Shown here in pieces: positions 10,101-25,100 of a DNA stretch of 64,000 nucleotides. The position numbers and the translations under genes are program-made. Position 1 is the first letter of the stretch. Each line of letters opens with the position of its first letter. Under the pieces are notes generated by a model, which had not been told where the DNA came from, did not search any database, and saw only the letters and a program-made list of their open reading frames with translations. The stretch comes from Limnobaculum parvum (GTDB lineage Bacteria > Pseudomonadota > Gammaproteobacteria > Enterobacterales > Enterobacteriaceae): assembly GCF_003096015.2 (NCBI RefSeq), contig NZ_CP029185.2, forward strand, positions 3,777,772 to 3,841,771, in the 5' to 3' direction.

Positions 10101-13100
10101 GGCGTGAATGTCCAGCTGCCGTCGGTTCCTGCTTTAACGGAACCCAGAACGGTCTCGCCATTGTAGACAGTCACGATACCGTTGGCTTCTGCCAGACCGC
10201 TGAAGGTCGGGGTGTTGTCATCGGTGGTGTCGCCATCGTTCAGGGCGCCAGTAACGGCCCCAACGTTGTCAGTAATCGCCAGATCGGAGGCGGCAACCGG
10301 TGCAGTCAGGTCGATATCCAGCACAAAGTCGGCGGATTTATCGCTGACGTTGCCGGCAGCATCGGTAGCGGTCACGTGGAACGTATGCTCACCTTCAGCC
10401 AGTACGTCGGTGGTGAAGGTCCATTCGCCGTCATCGTTGGCGGTGGTGGTACCCAGCAGGGTATCCCCTTCGTACACGCTGACGGTGCTGTTCTTCTCTG
10501 CAGTGCCGTTCAGGGTCGGCGTGGTGTCATCAGTGGCGCTGTTATTGTCTAACGTGCCCTTAATGTCGCCTTCGTTGTCTTCAGCCGATTCGATAGTCGG
10601 AGCGGTTGGGGCTACGGTATCTACGGTAAAGGTGAAGGCGTCAGTTGGTTCTGTCACGTTACCGGCTTTATCGGTGGCCGTTGCGGTGATGCTGTGCGCA
10701 CCTTCGCTCAGGTCAGTGGCTGGCGTGAAGCTCCAGTTGCCTTCGGCATCCGTTGTGGTTGAACCCAACAGCGTGCTGCCGTCATACACATTAATCGTGC
10801 TGTTAGCTTTACCTTCACCGATGATTTCCGGACGGGCATCGTCAGTAATGTCGTTAGCTTTCATTTCACCGGTGATATCGCCGACGTTGTCCACCAGTTT
10901 AGTGATGGTTACGGTGGCTACACTGGTATCAATAGTGATATTGACCACAGGAGTGGCTTCACCGGTATTGCCGGCGGCATCGGTCACGGTGGTGCTGAAC
11001 TGATAGTCACCGTCTGCCAAGGTGTCTGGCGTGAATGTCCAACTGCCGTCAGCGCCCGCTTTAACGGAACCCAGAGCGGTCTCGCCATTGTAGATGGTCA
11101 CGATACCGTTGGCTTCTGCCAGACCGCTGAAGGTCGGGGTGTTGTCATCGGTGGTGTCGCCATCGTTCAGGGCGCCGGTAACGTCTCCAACGTTGTCGGT
11201 GATCGCCAGATCGGAGGCGGCAACCGGTGCAGTCAGGTCGATATCCAGCACAAAGTCGGCGGATTTATCGCTGACGTTGCCGGCGGCATCGGTGGCGGTC
11301 ACGTGGAACGTATGCTCACCTTCAGCCAGTACGTCGGTGGTGAAGGTCCATTCGCCGTCATCGTTGGCGGTGGTGGTACCCAGCAGGGTATCCCCTTCGT
11401 ACACGCTGACAGTGCTGTTCTTCTCTGCAGTGCCGTTCAGGGTCGGCGTGGTGTCATCAGTGGCGCTGTTATTGTCTAACGTGCCCTTAATGTCGCCTTC
11501 GTTGTCTTCAGCCGATTCGATAGTCGGAGCGGTTGGGGCTACGGTATCTACGGTAAAGGTGAAGGCGTCAGTTGGTTCTGTCACGTTACCGGCTTTATCG
11601 GTGGCCGTTGCAGTGATGCTGTGCGCACCTTCGCTCAGGTCAGTGGCTGGGGTGAAGCTCCAGTTGCCTTCGGCATCCACGGTGGTGGAGCCCAGTAAGG
11701 TTTCACCGTCGTACACATTGATGGTGCTGTTAGCTTTACCTTCACCGATGATTTCCGGACGGGCATCGTCAGTAATGTCGTTAGCCTTGATATCACCGGT
11801 GATATCGCCAATGTTGTCCACCAGTTTAGTGATGGTTACGGTGGCTACACTGGTATCAATGGTGATATTGACCACAGGTGTGGCTTCACCGGTATTGCCG
11901 GCGGCATCGGTCACGGTGGTGCTGAACTGATAGTCACCATCTGCCAAGGTGTCTGGCGTGAATGACCAGCTGCCGTCGGTTCCTGCTTTAACGGAACCCA
12001 GAGCGGTCTCGCCATTGTAGACAGTCACGATACCGTTGGCTTCTGCCAGACCGCTGAAGGTCGGGGTGTTGTCATCGGTGGTGTCGCCATCGTTCAGGGC
12101 GCCGGTAACGTCTCCAACGTTGTCGGTGATCGCCAGATCGGAGGCGGCAACCGGTGCAGTCAGGTCGATATCCAGCACAAAGTCGGCGGATTTATCGCTG
12201 ACGTTGCCGGCGGCATCGGTGGCGGTCACGTGGAACGTATGCTCACCTTCAGCCAGTACGTCGGTGGTGAAGGTCCATTCGCCGTCATCGTTGGCGGTGG
12301 TGGTACCCAGCAGGGTATCCCCTTCGTACACGCTTACGGTGCTGTTCTTCTCTGCAGTCCCGTTCAGGGTCGGCGTGGTGTCATCAGTGGCGCTGTTATT
12401 GTCTAACGTGCCCTTAATGTCGCCTTCGTTGTCTTCAGCCGATTCGATAGTCGGAGCGGTTGGGGCTACGGTATCTACGGTAAAGGTGAAGGCGTCAGTT
12501 GGTTCTGTCACGTTACCGGCTTTATCGGTGGCCGTCGCGGTGATGCTGTGCGCACCTTCGCTCAGGTCAGTGGCTGGCGTGAAGCTCCAGTTGCCTTCGG
12601 CATCCACGGTGGTGGAGCCCAGTAAGGTTTCACCGTCGTACACATTGATGGTGCTGTCGGCTTTGCCTTTACCCATGATGTCTGGGCGAGCATCGTCAGT
12701 GATGTCGTTAGCTTTCATTTCACCGGTGATATCGCCGACGTTATCCACCAGTTTAGTGATGGTTACGGTGGCTACACTGGTATCAATAGTGATATTGACC
12801 ACAGGTGTGGCTTCACCGGTATTGCCGGCGGCATCGGTCACGGTGGTGCTGAACTGATAGTCACCGTCTGCCAAGGTGTCTGGCGTGAATGACCAGCTGC
12901 CGTCAGCGCCCGCTTTAACGGAACCCAGAACGGTCTCGCCATTGTAGACAGTCACAATACCGTTGGCTTCTGCCAGACCGCTGAAGGTCGGGGTGTTGTC
13001 ATCGGTGGTGTCGCCATCGTTCAGGGCGCCAGTAACGGCCCCAACGTTGTCAGTAATCGCCAGATCGGAGGCGGCAACCGGTGCGGTCAGGTCGATATCC

Positions 13101-16100
13101 AGCACAAAGTCGGCGGATTTATCGCTGACGTTGCCGGCAGCATCGGTAGCGGTCACGTGGAACGTATGCTCACCTTCAGACAGTACGTCGGTGGTGAAGG
13201 TCCATTCGCCGTCATCGTTGGCGGTGGTGGTACCCAGCAGGGTATCCCCTTCGTACACGCTTACGGTGCTGTTCTTCTCTGCAGTCCCGTTCAGGGTCGG
13301 CGTGGTGTCATCAGTGGCGCTGTTATTGTCTAACGTGCCCTTAATGTCGCCTTCGTTGTCTTCAGCCGATTCGATAGTCGGAGCGGTTGGGGCTACGGTA
13401 TCTACGGTAAAGGTGAAGGCGTCAGTTGGTTCTGTCACGTTACCGGCTTTATCGGTGGCCGTTGCGGTGATGCTGTGCGCACCTTCGCTCAGGTCAGTGG
13501 CTGGCGTGAAGCTCCAGTTGCCTTCGGCATCCACGGTGGTGGAGCCCAGTAAGGTTTCACCGTCGTACACATTGATGGTGCTGTCGGCTTTGCCTTTACC
13601 CATGATATCTGGGCGCGCATCGTCAGTGATGTCGTTAGCCTTGATATCGCCGGTGATATCGCCGACGTTATCCACCAGTTTAGTGATAGTCACTTCAACC
13701 GCGCTGGTATCAATGGTGATATTGACCACAGGTGTGGCTTCACCGGTATTGCCGGCGGCATCGGTCACGGTGGTGCTGAACTGATAGTCACCGTCTGCCA
13801 AGGTGTCTGGCGTGAATGACCAGCTGCCGTCGGTTCCTGCTTTAACGGAACCCAGAACGGTCTCGCCATTGTAGATGGTCACGATACCGTTGGCTTCTGC
13901 CAGACCACTGAAGGTCGGGGTGTTGTCATCGGTGGTGTCGCCATCGTTCAGGGCGCCAGTAACGGCCCCAACGTTGTCAGTAATCGCCAGATCGGAGGCG
14001 GCAACCGGTGCAGTCAGGTCGATATCCAGCACAAAGTCGGCGGATTTATCGCTGACGTTGCCGGCGGCATCGGTGGCGGTCACGTGGAACGTATGCTCAC
14101 CTTCAGCCAGTACGTCGGTGGTGAAGGTCCATTCGCCGTCATCGTTGGCGGTGGTGGTACCCAGCAGGGTATCCCCTTCGTACACGCTGACAGTGCTGTT
14201 CTTCTCTGCAGTGCCGTTCAGGGTCGGCGTGGTGTCATCAGTGGCGCTGTTATTGTCTAACGTGCCCTTAATGTCGCCTTCGTTGTCTTCAGCCGATTCG
14301 ATAGTCGGAGCGGTTGGGGCTACGGTATCTACGGTAAAGGTGAAGGCGTCAGTTGGTTCTGTCACGTTACCGGCTTTATCGGTGGCCGTTGCGGTGATGC
14401 TGTGCGCACCTTCGCTCAGGTCAGTGGCTGGCGTGAAGCTCCAGTTGCCTTCGGCATCCACGGTGGTGGAGCCCAGTAAGGTTTCACCGTCGTACACATT
14501 GATGGTGCTGTCGGCTTTGCCTTTACCCATGATGTCTGGGCGAGCATCGTCAGTGATGTCGTTAGCCTTGATATCGCCGGTGATATCGCCGACGTTATCC
14601 ACCAGTTTAGTGATAGTCACTTCAACCGCGCTGGTATCAATGGTGATATGCACGATAGCAGAAGCTTCACCGGTATTGCCGGCTTCGTCAGTCACGGTAG
14701 TGCTGAACTGATAGTCACCGTCTGCCAAGGTGTCTGGCGTGAATGACCAGCTGCCGTCGGTTCCTGCTTTAACGGAACCCAGAACGGTCTCGCCATTGTA
14801 GATGGTCACGATACCGTTGGCTTCTGCCAGACCACTGAAGGTCGGGGTGTTGTCATCGGTGGTGTCGCCATCGTTCAGGGCGCCAGTAACGGCCCCAACG
14901 TTGTCAGTAATCGCCAGATCGGAGGCGGCAACCGGTGCAGTCAGGTCGATATCCAGCACAAAGTCGGCGGATTTATCGCTGACGTTGCCGGCGGCATCGG
15001 TGGCGGTCACGTGGAACGTATGCTCACCTTCAGCCAGTACGTCGGTGGTGAAGGTCCATTCGCCGTCATCGTTGGCGGTGGTGGTACCCAGCAGGGTATC
15101 CCCTTCGTACACGCTGACAGTGCTGTTCTTCTCTGCAGTGCCGTTCAGGGTCGGCGTGGTGTCATCAGTGGCGCTGTTATTGTCTAACGTGCCCTTAATG
15201 TCGCCTTCGTTGTCTTCAGCCGATTCGATAGTCGGAGCGGTTGGGGCTACGGTATCTACGGTAAAGGTGAAGGCGTCAGTTGGTTCTGTCACGTTACCGG
15301 CTTTATCGGTGGCCGTTGCGGTGATGCTGTGCGCACCTTCGCTCAGGTCAGTGGCTGGCGTGAAGCTCCAGTTGCCTTCGGCATCCACGGTGGTGGAGCC
15401 CAGTAAGGTTTCACCGTCGTACACATTGATGGTGCTGTCGGCTTTGCCTTTACCCATGATGTCTGGGCGAGCATCGTCAGTGATGTCGTTAGCCTTGATA
15501 TCGCCGGTGATATCGCCGACGTTATCCACCAGTTTAGTGATAGTCACTTCAACCGCGCTGGTATCAATGGTGATATGCACGATAGCAGAAGCTTCACCGG
15601 TATTGCCGGCTTCGTCAGTCACGGTAGTGCTGAACTGATAGTCGCCGTCAGCCAGAGCATCTGGGGTAAATGACCAGTCACCGTTGGCATCTGCTTTGAC
15701 CGAACCCATCACATCATCGCCGTTATAAATGATGACCATACCGTTGGCTTCCGCCTGACCGCTGAAGGTCGGGGTGTTGTCATCGGAGATATCGCCATCG
15801 TTCAGGGCGCCAGTAACGCCACCGACGTTGTCGATGATGTTCACATTAGCCTGATCTGGGGCAATGGTATCCACGGTAAAGTCAATCGGGTCAGACGGCT
15901 CGCTTTCGTTGCCGGCTTCGTCCTTCTCGATAATGGTAATGCTGTGGTCGCCATCCGCCAGTTCAGTTTCTGGTGTCCATTCCCATTTACCATCTTCATC
16001 CACAATCACTGAGCCAATAACGTCATCACCGTCTTTAATGATGATGGTGTCGCCTGGTTCGCCGCCACCGTTAAAGGTTGGGGTTGAATCGTCAGTTTTG

Positions 16101-19100
16101 CTGCCCGGTTCGATAGCGCCGGTGGTGTCGCCTTGGTTATCCGTCGCGGTTGGAACTTCTGGTTTAGCTGGAGCGATGGTGTCGATAGTAAAGTCAATCG
16201 GGTCAGACGGCTCGCTTTCATTGCCGGCTTCGTCTTTCTCGATAATGGTAATGCTGTGGTCGCCATCCGCCAGTTCAGTTTCTGGTGTCCATTCCCATTT
16301 ACCGTCTTCATCCACAATCACTGAGCCAATAACGTCATCACCGTCTTTGATGATGATGGTGTCGCCCGGTTCGCCGCCGCCGTTAAAGGTTGGGGTTGAA
16401 TCGTCAGTTTTGCTGCCTGGCTCGATAGCGCCAGTGGTGTCGCCCACGTTATCCGTCGCGGTTGGAACTTCTGGTTTAGCTGGAGCGATGGTGTCGATAG
16501 TGAAATCAATCGGGTCAGACGGCTCGCTTTCGTTGCCGGCTTCGTCTTTCTCGATAATGGTAATGCTGTGGTCGCCATCCGCCAGTTCAGTTTCTGGTGT
16601 CCATTCCCATTTACCGTCTTCATCCACAATCACTGAGCCAATAACGTCGTCACCGTCTTTAATGATGATGGTGTCGCCTGGTTCGCCGCCACCGTTAAAG
16701 GTTGGGGTTGAATCGTCAGTTTTGCTGCCCGGCTCGATAGCGCCAGTGGTGTCGCCCACGTTATCGGTGGCAGTTGGGACTTCCGGTTTAGCCGGTGCGA
16801 TGGTGTCGATAGTAAAGTCGATAGGGTCAGACGGCTCGCTTTCATTGCCGGCTTCGTCCTTCTCGATAATGGTAATGCTGTGGTCGCCTTCCGCCAGTTC
16901 AGTTTCTGGTGTCCATTCCCACGTGCCGTCTTCGTTAACTACGGTTGAACCGATAACGTCATCACCGTCTTTGATGATGATGGTGTCGCCTGGTTCGCCG
17001 CCGCCGTTAAAGGTTGGGGTTGAATCGTCAGTTTTGCTGCCTGGCTCGATAGCGCCGGTGGTGTCGCCCACGTTATCGGTGGCGGTTGGAACTTCCGGTT
17101 TAGCCGGTGCGATGGTGTCGATAGTAAAGTCGATAGGGTCAGACGGCTCGCTTTCATTGCCGGCTTCGTCCTTCTCGATAATGGTAATGCTGTGGTCGCC
17201 TTCCGCCAGTTCAGTTTCTGGTGTCCATTCCCACGTGCCGTCTTCGTTAACTACGGTTGAACCGATAACGTCATCACCGTCTTTGATGATGATGGTGTCG
17301 CCTGGTTCGCCGCCGCCGTTAAAGGTTGGGGTTGAATCGTCAGTTTTGCTGCCCGGCTCGATAGCGCCGGTGGTGTCGCCCACGTTATCGGTGGCGGTTG
17401 GAACTTCCGGTTTAGCCGGTGCGACAGTATCCACGGTAAAGGTGAAGGCGTCGGTTGGCGCGCTCACGTTACCGGTTTTATCGGTGGCCGTTGCGGTGAT
17501 GCTGTGCGCACCTTCGCTCAGGTCAGTGGCTGGGGTGAAGCTCCAGTTACCTTCGGCATCCACGGTGGTGGAGCCCAGTAAGGTTTCACCGTCGTACACA
17601 TTGATGGTGCTGTCGGCTTTGCCTTTACCCATAATGTCTGGGCGCGCATCGTCAGTGATGTCGTTAGCCTTGATATCGCCGGTGATATTGCCGACGTTAT
17701 CCACCAGTTTAGTGATAGTCACTTCAACCGCGCTGGTATCAATGGTGATATGCACGATAGCAGAAGCTTCACCGGTATTGCCGGCTTCGTCAGTCACGGT
17801 AGTGCTGAACTGATAGTCGCCGTCAGCCAGTGCTTCTGGGGTAAATGACCAGTCACCGTTGGCATCTGCTTTGACCGAACCCATCACATCATCACCGTTA
17901 TAAATGATGACCATACCGTTGGCTTCCGCCTGACCGCTGAAGGTCGGGGTGTTGTCATCGGAGATATCGCCATCGTTCAGGGCGCCAGTAACGCCACCGA
18001 CGTTGTCGATGATGCTCACATTAGCCTGATCTGGGGCAATGGTATCCACGGTAAAGTCAATCGGGTCAGACGGCTCGCTTTCGTTGCCGGCTTCGTCCTT
18101 CTCGATAATGGTAATGCTGTGGTCGCCTTCCGCCAGTTCGGTTTCCGGTGTCCATTCCCACGTGCCGTCTTCGTTAACCACGGTTGAACCGATAACGTCA
18201 TCACCGTCTTTGATGATGATGGTGTCACCCGGTTCGCCGCCGCCGTTAAAGGTCGGAGTGGTGTCGTCAGTTTTGCTGCCCGGCTCGATAGCGCCGGTGG
18301 TGTCGCCCACGTTATCCGTCGCGGTTGGAACCTCTGGTTTAGCTGGAGCGACAGTATCGATAGTGAAATCAATCGGGTCAGATGGCTCGCTTTCGTTGCC
18401 GGCTTCGTCTTTCTCGATAATGGTAATGCTGTGGTCGCCATCTGCCAGTTCGGTTTCTGGTGTCCATTCCCACGTGCCGTCTTCGTTAACTACGGTTGAA
18501 CCGATAACGTCATCACCGTCTTTGATGATGATGGTGTCACCCGGTTCGCCGCCGCCGTTAAAGGTTGGGGTTGAATCGTCGGTTTTGCTGCCCGGCTCGA
18601 TAGCGCCGGTGGTGTCGCCCACGTTATCGGTGGCAGTTGGGACTTCTGGTTTAGCCGGTGCGACAGTATCCACGGTAAAGGTGAAGGCGTCGGTTGGCGC
18701 GCTCACGTTACCGGTTTTATCGGTCGCCGTTGCGGTGATGCTGTGCGCACCTTCGCTCAGGTCAGTGGCTGGGGTGAAGCTCCAGTTGCCTTCGGCATCC
18801 ACGGTGGTGGAGCCCAGTAAGGTTTCACCGTCGTACACATTGATGGTGCTGTCGGCTTTGCCTTTACCCATGATGTCTGGGCGCGCATCGTCGGTGATGT
18901 CGTTAGCCTTGATATCGCCGGTGATATTGCCGACGTTATCCACCAGTTTAGTGATAGTCACTTCAACCGCGCTGGTATCAATGGTGATATGCACGATAGC
19001 AGAAGCTTCACCGGTATTGCCGGCTTCGTCAGTCACGGTAGTGCTGAACTGATAGTCGCCGTCAGCCAGAGCCTCTGGGGTAAATGACCAGTCACCGTTG

Positions 19101-22100
19101 GCATCTGCTTTGACCGAACCCATCACATCATCACCGTTATAGATGATAACCATACCGTTGGCTTCCGCCTGACCGCTGAAGGTCGGGGTGTTGTCATCGG
19201 AGATATCGCCATCGTTCAGGGCGCCAGTAACGCCACCGACGTTGTCGATGATGCTCACATTAGCCTGATCTGGGGCAATGGTATCCACGGTAAAGTCAAT
19301 CGGGTCAGACGGCTCGCTTTCGTTGCCGGCTTCGTCCTTCTCGATAATGGTAATGCTATGGTCGCCATCCGCCAGTTCGGTTTCCGGTGTCCATTCCCAT
19401 TTACCGTCTTCATCCACAATCACTGAGCCGATAACGTCGTCACCGTCTTTGATGATGATGGTGTCGCCCGGTTCGCCGCCGCCGTTAAAGGTTGGGGTTG
19501 AATCGTCAGTTTTGCTGCCCGGCTCGATAGCGCCAGTGGTGTCGCCCACGTTATCGGTAGCAGTTGGGACTTCTGGTTTAGCTGGAGCGATGGTGTCGAT
19601 AGTGAAATCAATCGGGTCAGACGGCTCGCTTTCGTTGCCGGCTTCGTCCTTCTCGATAATGGTAATGCTGTGATCGCCATCCGCCAGTTCGGTTTCCGGT
19701 GTCCACTCCCATTTACCGTCTTCATCCACAATCACCGAGCCAATAACGTCATCACCGTCTTTGATGATGATGGTGTCGCCCGGTTCGCCGCCGCCGTTAA
19801 AGGTTGGGGTTGAATCGTCAGTTTTGCTGCCTGGCTCGATAGCGCCGGTGGTGTCGCCTTGATTATCCGTCGCGGTTGGAACTTCCGGTTTAGCCGGTGC
19901 GACAGTATCCACGGTAAAGGTGAAGGCGTCGGTTGGCGCGCTCACGTTACCGGTTTTATCGGTGGCCGTTGCGGTGATGCTGTGCGCACCTTCGCTCAGG
20001 TCAGTGGCTGGGGTGAAGCTCCAGTTGCCTTCGGCATCCACGGTGGTGGAGCCCAGTAAGGTTTCACCGTCGTACACATTGATGGTGCTGTCGGCTTTGC
20101 CTTTACCCATGATGTCTGGGCGCGCATCGTCGGTGATGTCGTTGGCCTTGATATCGCCGGTGATATTGCCGACGTTATCCACCAGTTTAGTGATAGTCAC
20201 TTCAACCGCGCTGGTATCAATGGTGATATGCACGATAGCAGAAGCTTCACCGGTATTGCCGGCTTCGTCAGTCACGGTAGTGCTGAACTGATAGTCGCCG
20301 TCAGCCAGAGCCTCTGGGGTAAATGACCAGTCACCGTTGGCATCTGCTTTGACCGAACCCATCACATCATCACCGTTATAGATGATAACCATACCGTTGG
20401 CTTCCGCCTGACCGCTGAAGGTCGGGGTGTTGTCATCGGAGATATCGCCATCGTTCAGGGCGCCAGTAACGCCACCGACGTTGTCGATGATGCTCACATT
20501 AGCCTGATCTGGGGCAATGGTATCCACGGTAAAGTCAATCGGGTCAGACGGCTCGCTTTCGTTGCCGGCTTCGTCCTTCTCGATAATGGTAATGCTGTGG
20601 TCGCCATCCGCCAGTTCGGTTTCCGGTGTCCATTCCCATTTACCGTCTTCATCCACAATCACTGAGCCAATAACGTCATCACCGTCTTTGATGATGATGG
20701 TGTCACCGGCTTCGCCTTCGCCGTTAAAGGTCGGAGTGGTGTCGTCAGTTTTGCTGCCCGGCTCGATAGCACCGGTGGTGTCGCCTTGGTTATCCGTCGC
20801 GGTTGGAACCTCTGGTTTAGCTGGAGCGACAGTATCGATAGTAAATTCGATAGGGTCAGACGGCTCGCTTTCGTTGCCGGCTTCGTCCTTCTCGATAATG
20901 GTAATGCTGTGATCGCCATCCGCCAGTTCGGTTTCCGGTGTCCATTCCCATTTACCGTCTTCATCCACAATCACTGAGCCAATAACGTCATCACCGTCTT
21001 TGATGATGATGGTGTCACCCGGTTCGCCGCCACCGTTAAAGGTCGGGGTTGAATCGTCAGTTTTGCTGCCCGGCTCGATAGCGCCGGTGGTGTCGCCTTG
21101 GTTATCGGTGGCAGTTGGGACTTCTGGTTTAGCCGGTGCGACAGTATCGATAGTGAAATCAATCGGGTCAGACGGCTCGCTTTCGTTGCCGGCTTCGTCT
21201 TTCTCGATAATGGTAATGCTGTGATCGCCATCCGCCAGTTCGGTTTCTGGTGTCCATTCCCACGTGCCGTCTTCGTTAACTACGGTTGAACCGATAACGT
21301 CATCACCGTCTTTGATGATGATGGTGTCACCCGGTTCGCCGCCGCCGTTAAAGGTTGGGGTTGAATCGTCGGTTTTGCTACCCGGTTCGATAGCGCCGGT
21401 GGTGTCGCCTTGGTTATCCGTCGCGGTTGGAACCTCTGGTTTAGCTGGAGCGACAGTATCGATAGTAAATTCGATAGGGTCAGACGGCTCGCTTTCGTTG
21501 CCGGCTTCGTCTTTCTCGATAATGGTAATGCTGTGGTCGCCATCCGCCAGTTCAGTTTCCGGTGTCCATTCCCATTTACCGTCTTCATCCACAATCACTG
21601 AGCCGATAACGTCGTCACCGTCTTTGATGATGATGGTGTCGCCCGGTTCGCCGCCGCCGTTAAAGGTTGGGGTTGAATCGTCAGTTTTGCTGCCCGGTTC
21701 GATAGCGCCGGTGGTGTCGCCTTGGTTATCCGTCGCGGTTGGGACTTCTGGTTTAGCCGGAGCGATGGTGTCGATAGTAAAGTCGATAGGGTCAGATGGC
21801 TCGCTTTCGTTGCCGGCTTCGTCCTTCTCGATAATGGTAATGCTGTGGTCGCCATCCGCCAGTTCGGTTTCCGGTGTCCACTCCCATTTACCGTCTTCAT
21901 CCACAATCACCGAGCCAATAACGTCATCACCGTCTTTGATGATGATGGTGTCGCCCGGTTCGCCGCCGCCGTTAAAGGTCGGGGTTGAATCGTCAGTTTT
22001 GCTGCCCGGTTCGATAGCGCCAGTGGTGTCGCCTTGGTTATCTGTCGCGGTTGGAACCTCTGGTTTAGCTGGAGCGACAGTATCGATAGTGAAATCAATC

Positions 22101-25100
22101 GGGTCAGACGGCTCGCTTTCGTTGCCGGCTTCGTCCTTCTCGATAATGGTAATGCTGTGGTCGCCATCTGCCAGTTCGGTTTCCGGTGTCCATTCCCACG
22201 TGCCGTCTTCGTTAACTACGGTTGAACCGATAACGTCATCACCGTCTTTGATGATGATGGTGTCACCCGGTTCGCCGCCACCGTTAAAGGTTGGGGTTGA
22301 ATCGTCAGTTTTGCTACCCGGTTCGATAGCGCCGGTGGTGTCGCCTTGGTTATCGGTGGCAGTTGGGACTTCTGGTTTAGCTGGAGCGATGGTGTCGATA
22401 GTAAAGTCGATAGGGTCAGACGGCTCGCTTTCGTTGCCGGCTTCGTCCTTCTCGATAATGGTAATGCTGTGGTCGCCATCTGCCAGTTCGGTTTCTGGTG
22501 TCCATTCCCATTTACCGTCTTCATCCACAATCACTGAGCCAATAACGTCGTCACCGTCTTTGATGATGATGGTGTCGCCCGGTTCACCGCCGCCGTTAAA
22601 GGTTGGGGTTGAATCGTCGGTTTTGCTGCCCGGTTCGATAGCGCCAGTGGTGTCGCCCACGTTATCGGTAGCAGTTGGGACTTCCGGTTTAGCTGGAGCG
22701 ATGGTGTCGATAGTGAAATCAATCGGGTCAGACGGCTCGCTTTCGTTGCCGGCTTCGTCTTTCTCGATAATGGTAATGCTGTGGTCGCCATCTGCCAGTT
22801 CGGTTTCTGGTGTCCATTCCCACGTGCCGTCTTCGTTAACGACGGTTGAACCGATAACGTCATCACCGTCTTTGATGATGATGGTGTCACCCGGTTCGCC
22901 GCCGCCGTTAAAGGTCGGGGTTGAATCGTCAGTTTTGCTGCCCGGTTCGATAGCGCCAGTGGTGTCGCCTTGGTTATCGGTGGCAGTTGGGACTTCTGGT
23001 TTAGCTGGAGCGACAGTATCGATAGTAAAGTCAATCGGGTCAGACGGCTCGCTTTCGTTGCCGGCTTCGTCCTTCTCGATAATGGTAATGCTGTGGTCGC
23101 CATCCGCCAGTTCGGTTTCCGGTGTCCACTCCCATTTACCGTCTTCATCCACAATCACCGAGCCAATAACGTCATCACCGTCTTTGATGATGATGGTGTC
23201 GCCTGGTTCGCCGCCGCCGTTAAAGGTCGGGGTTGAATCGTCAGTTTTGCTGCCCGGTTCGATAGCGCCAGTGGTGTCGCCTTGGTTATCTGTCGCGGTT
23301 GGAACCTCTGGTTTAGCTGGAGCGACAGTATCGATAGTGAAATCAATCGGGTCAGACGGCTCGCTTTCGTTGCCGGCTTCGTCCTTCTCGATAATGGTAA
23401 TGCTGTGGTCGCCATCTGCCAGTTCGGTTTCCGGTGTCCATTCCCATTTGCCGTCTTCATCCACAATCACTGAGCCAATAACGTCATCACCGTCTTTAAT
23501 GATGATGGTGTCACCCGGTTCGCCGCCGCCGTTAAAGGTTGGGGTTGAATCGTCAGTTTTGCTGCCCGGCTCGATGGCACCAGTGGTGTCGCCTTGGTTA
23601 TCCGTCGCGGATGGAACCTCTGGTTTAGCTGGAGCGACAGTATCGATAGTAAAGTCGATAGGGTCAGATGGCTCGCTTTCGTTGCCGGCTTCGTCCTTCT
23701 CGATAATGGTAATGCTGTGATCGCCATCCGCCAGTTCGGTTTCCGGTGTCCATTCCCATTTACCGTCTTCATCCACAATCACTGAGCCAATAACGTCATC
23801 ACCGTCTTTAATGATGATGGTGTCGCCCGGTTCGCCGCCGCCGTTAAAGGTTGGGGTTGAATCGTCAGTTTTGCTGCCCGGCTCGATAGCGCCGGTGGTG
23901 TCGCCCACGTTATCGGTGGCAGTTGGGACTTCCGGTTTAGCCGGTGCGATGGTGTCGATAGTAAAGTCGATAGGGTCAGACGGCTCGCTTTCGTTGCCGG
24001 CTTCGTCTTTCTCGATAATGGTAATGCTGTGGTCGCCATCCGCCAGTTCAGTTTCCGGTGTCCATTCCCACGTGCCGTCTTCGTTAACCACGGTTGAACC
24101 GATAACGTCATCACCGTCTTTAATGATGATGGTGTCGCCTGGTTCGCCGCCGCCGTTAAAGGTCGGAGTGGCGTCGTCGGTTTTGCTGCCCGGCTCGATA
24201 GCGCCAGTGGTGTCGCCTTGATTATCCGTCGCGGTTGGAACTTCTGGTTTAGCCGGAGCGATGGTGTCGATAGTAAAGTCAATCGGGTCAGACGGCTCGC
24301 TTTCGTTGCCGGCTTCGTCTTTCTCGATAATGGTAATGCTGTGGTCGCCATCCGCCAGTTCAGTTTCCGGTGTCCATTCCCACGTGCCGTCTTCGTTAAC
24401 CACGGTTGAACCGATAACGTCATCACCGTCTTTGATGATGATGGTGTCGCCCGGTTCGCCGCCGCCGTTAAAGGTTGGGGTTGAATCATCAGTTTTGCTG
24501 CCTGGCTCGATAGCGCCGGTGGTGTCGCCTTGATTATCCGTCGCGGTTGGAACTTCTGGTTTAGCCGGAGCGATGGTGTCGATAGTAAAGTCAATCGGGT
24601 CAGACGGCTCGCTTTCGTTGCCGGCTTCGTCTTTCTCGATAATGGTAATGCTGTGGTCGCCATCCGCCAGTTCAGTTTCCGGTGTCCATTCCCACGTGCC
24701 GTCTTCGTTAACGACGGTTGAACCGATAACGTCATCACCGTCTTTAATGATGATGGTGTCACCGGCTTCGCCTTCGCCGTTAAAGGTTGGGGTTGAATCG
24801 TCAGTTTTGCTGCCCGGCTCGATAGCACCGGTGGTGTCGCCTTGGTTATCGGTGGCAGTTGGGACTTCTGGTTTAGCTGGAGCGACAGTATCGATAGTAA
24901 AGTCAATCGGGTCAGACGGCTCGCTTTCGTTGCCGGCTTCGTCCTTCTCGATAATGGTAATGCTGTGGTCGCCATCTGCCAGTTCGGTTTCCGGTGTCCA
25001 TTCCCACGTGCCGTCTTCGTTAACCACGGTTGAACCGATAACGTCATCACCGTCTTTAATGATGATGGTGTCGCCCGGTTCGCCGCCACCGTTAAAGGTC

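Noticed and set aside
15864..17813. 649-codon plus-strand open frame opposite the adhesin repeats
   Set aside because: It is the complement of the repeat units and stays open because the repeated codons contain no antisense stops in that phase; no ribosome site or recognisable protein.
21264..23720. 818-codon plus-strand open frame opposite the adhesin repeats
   Set aside because: Same cause: one stop-free repeat unit copied many times gives a long shadow frame. Its product is a serine-rich repeat with no known family.
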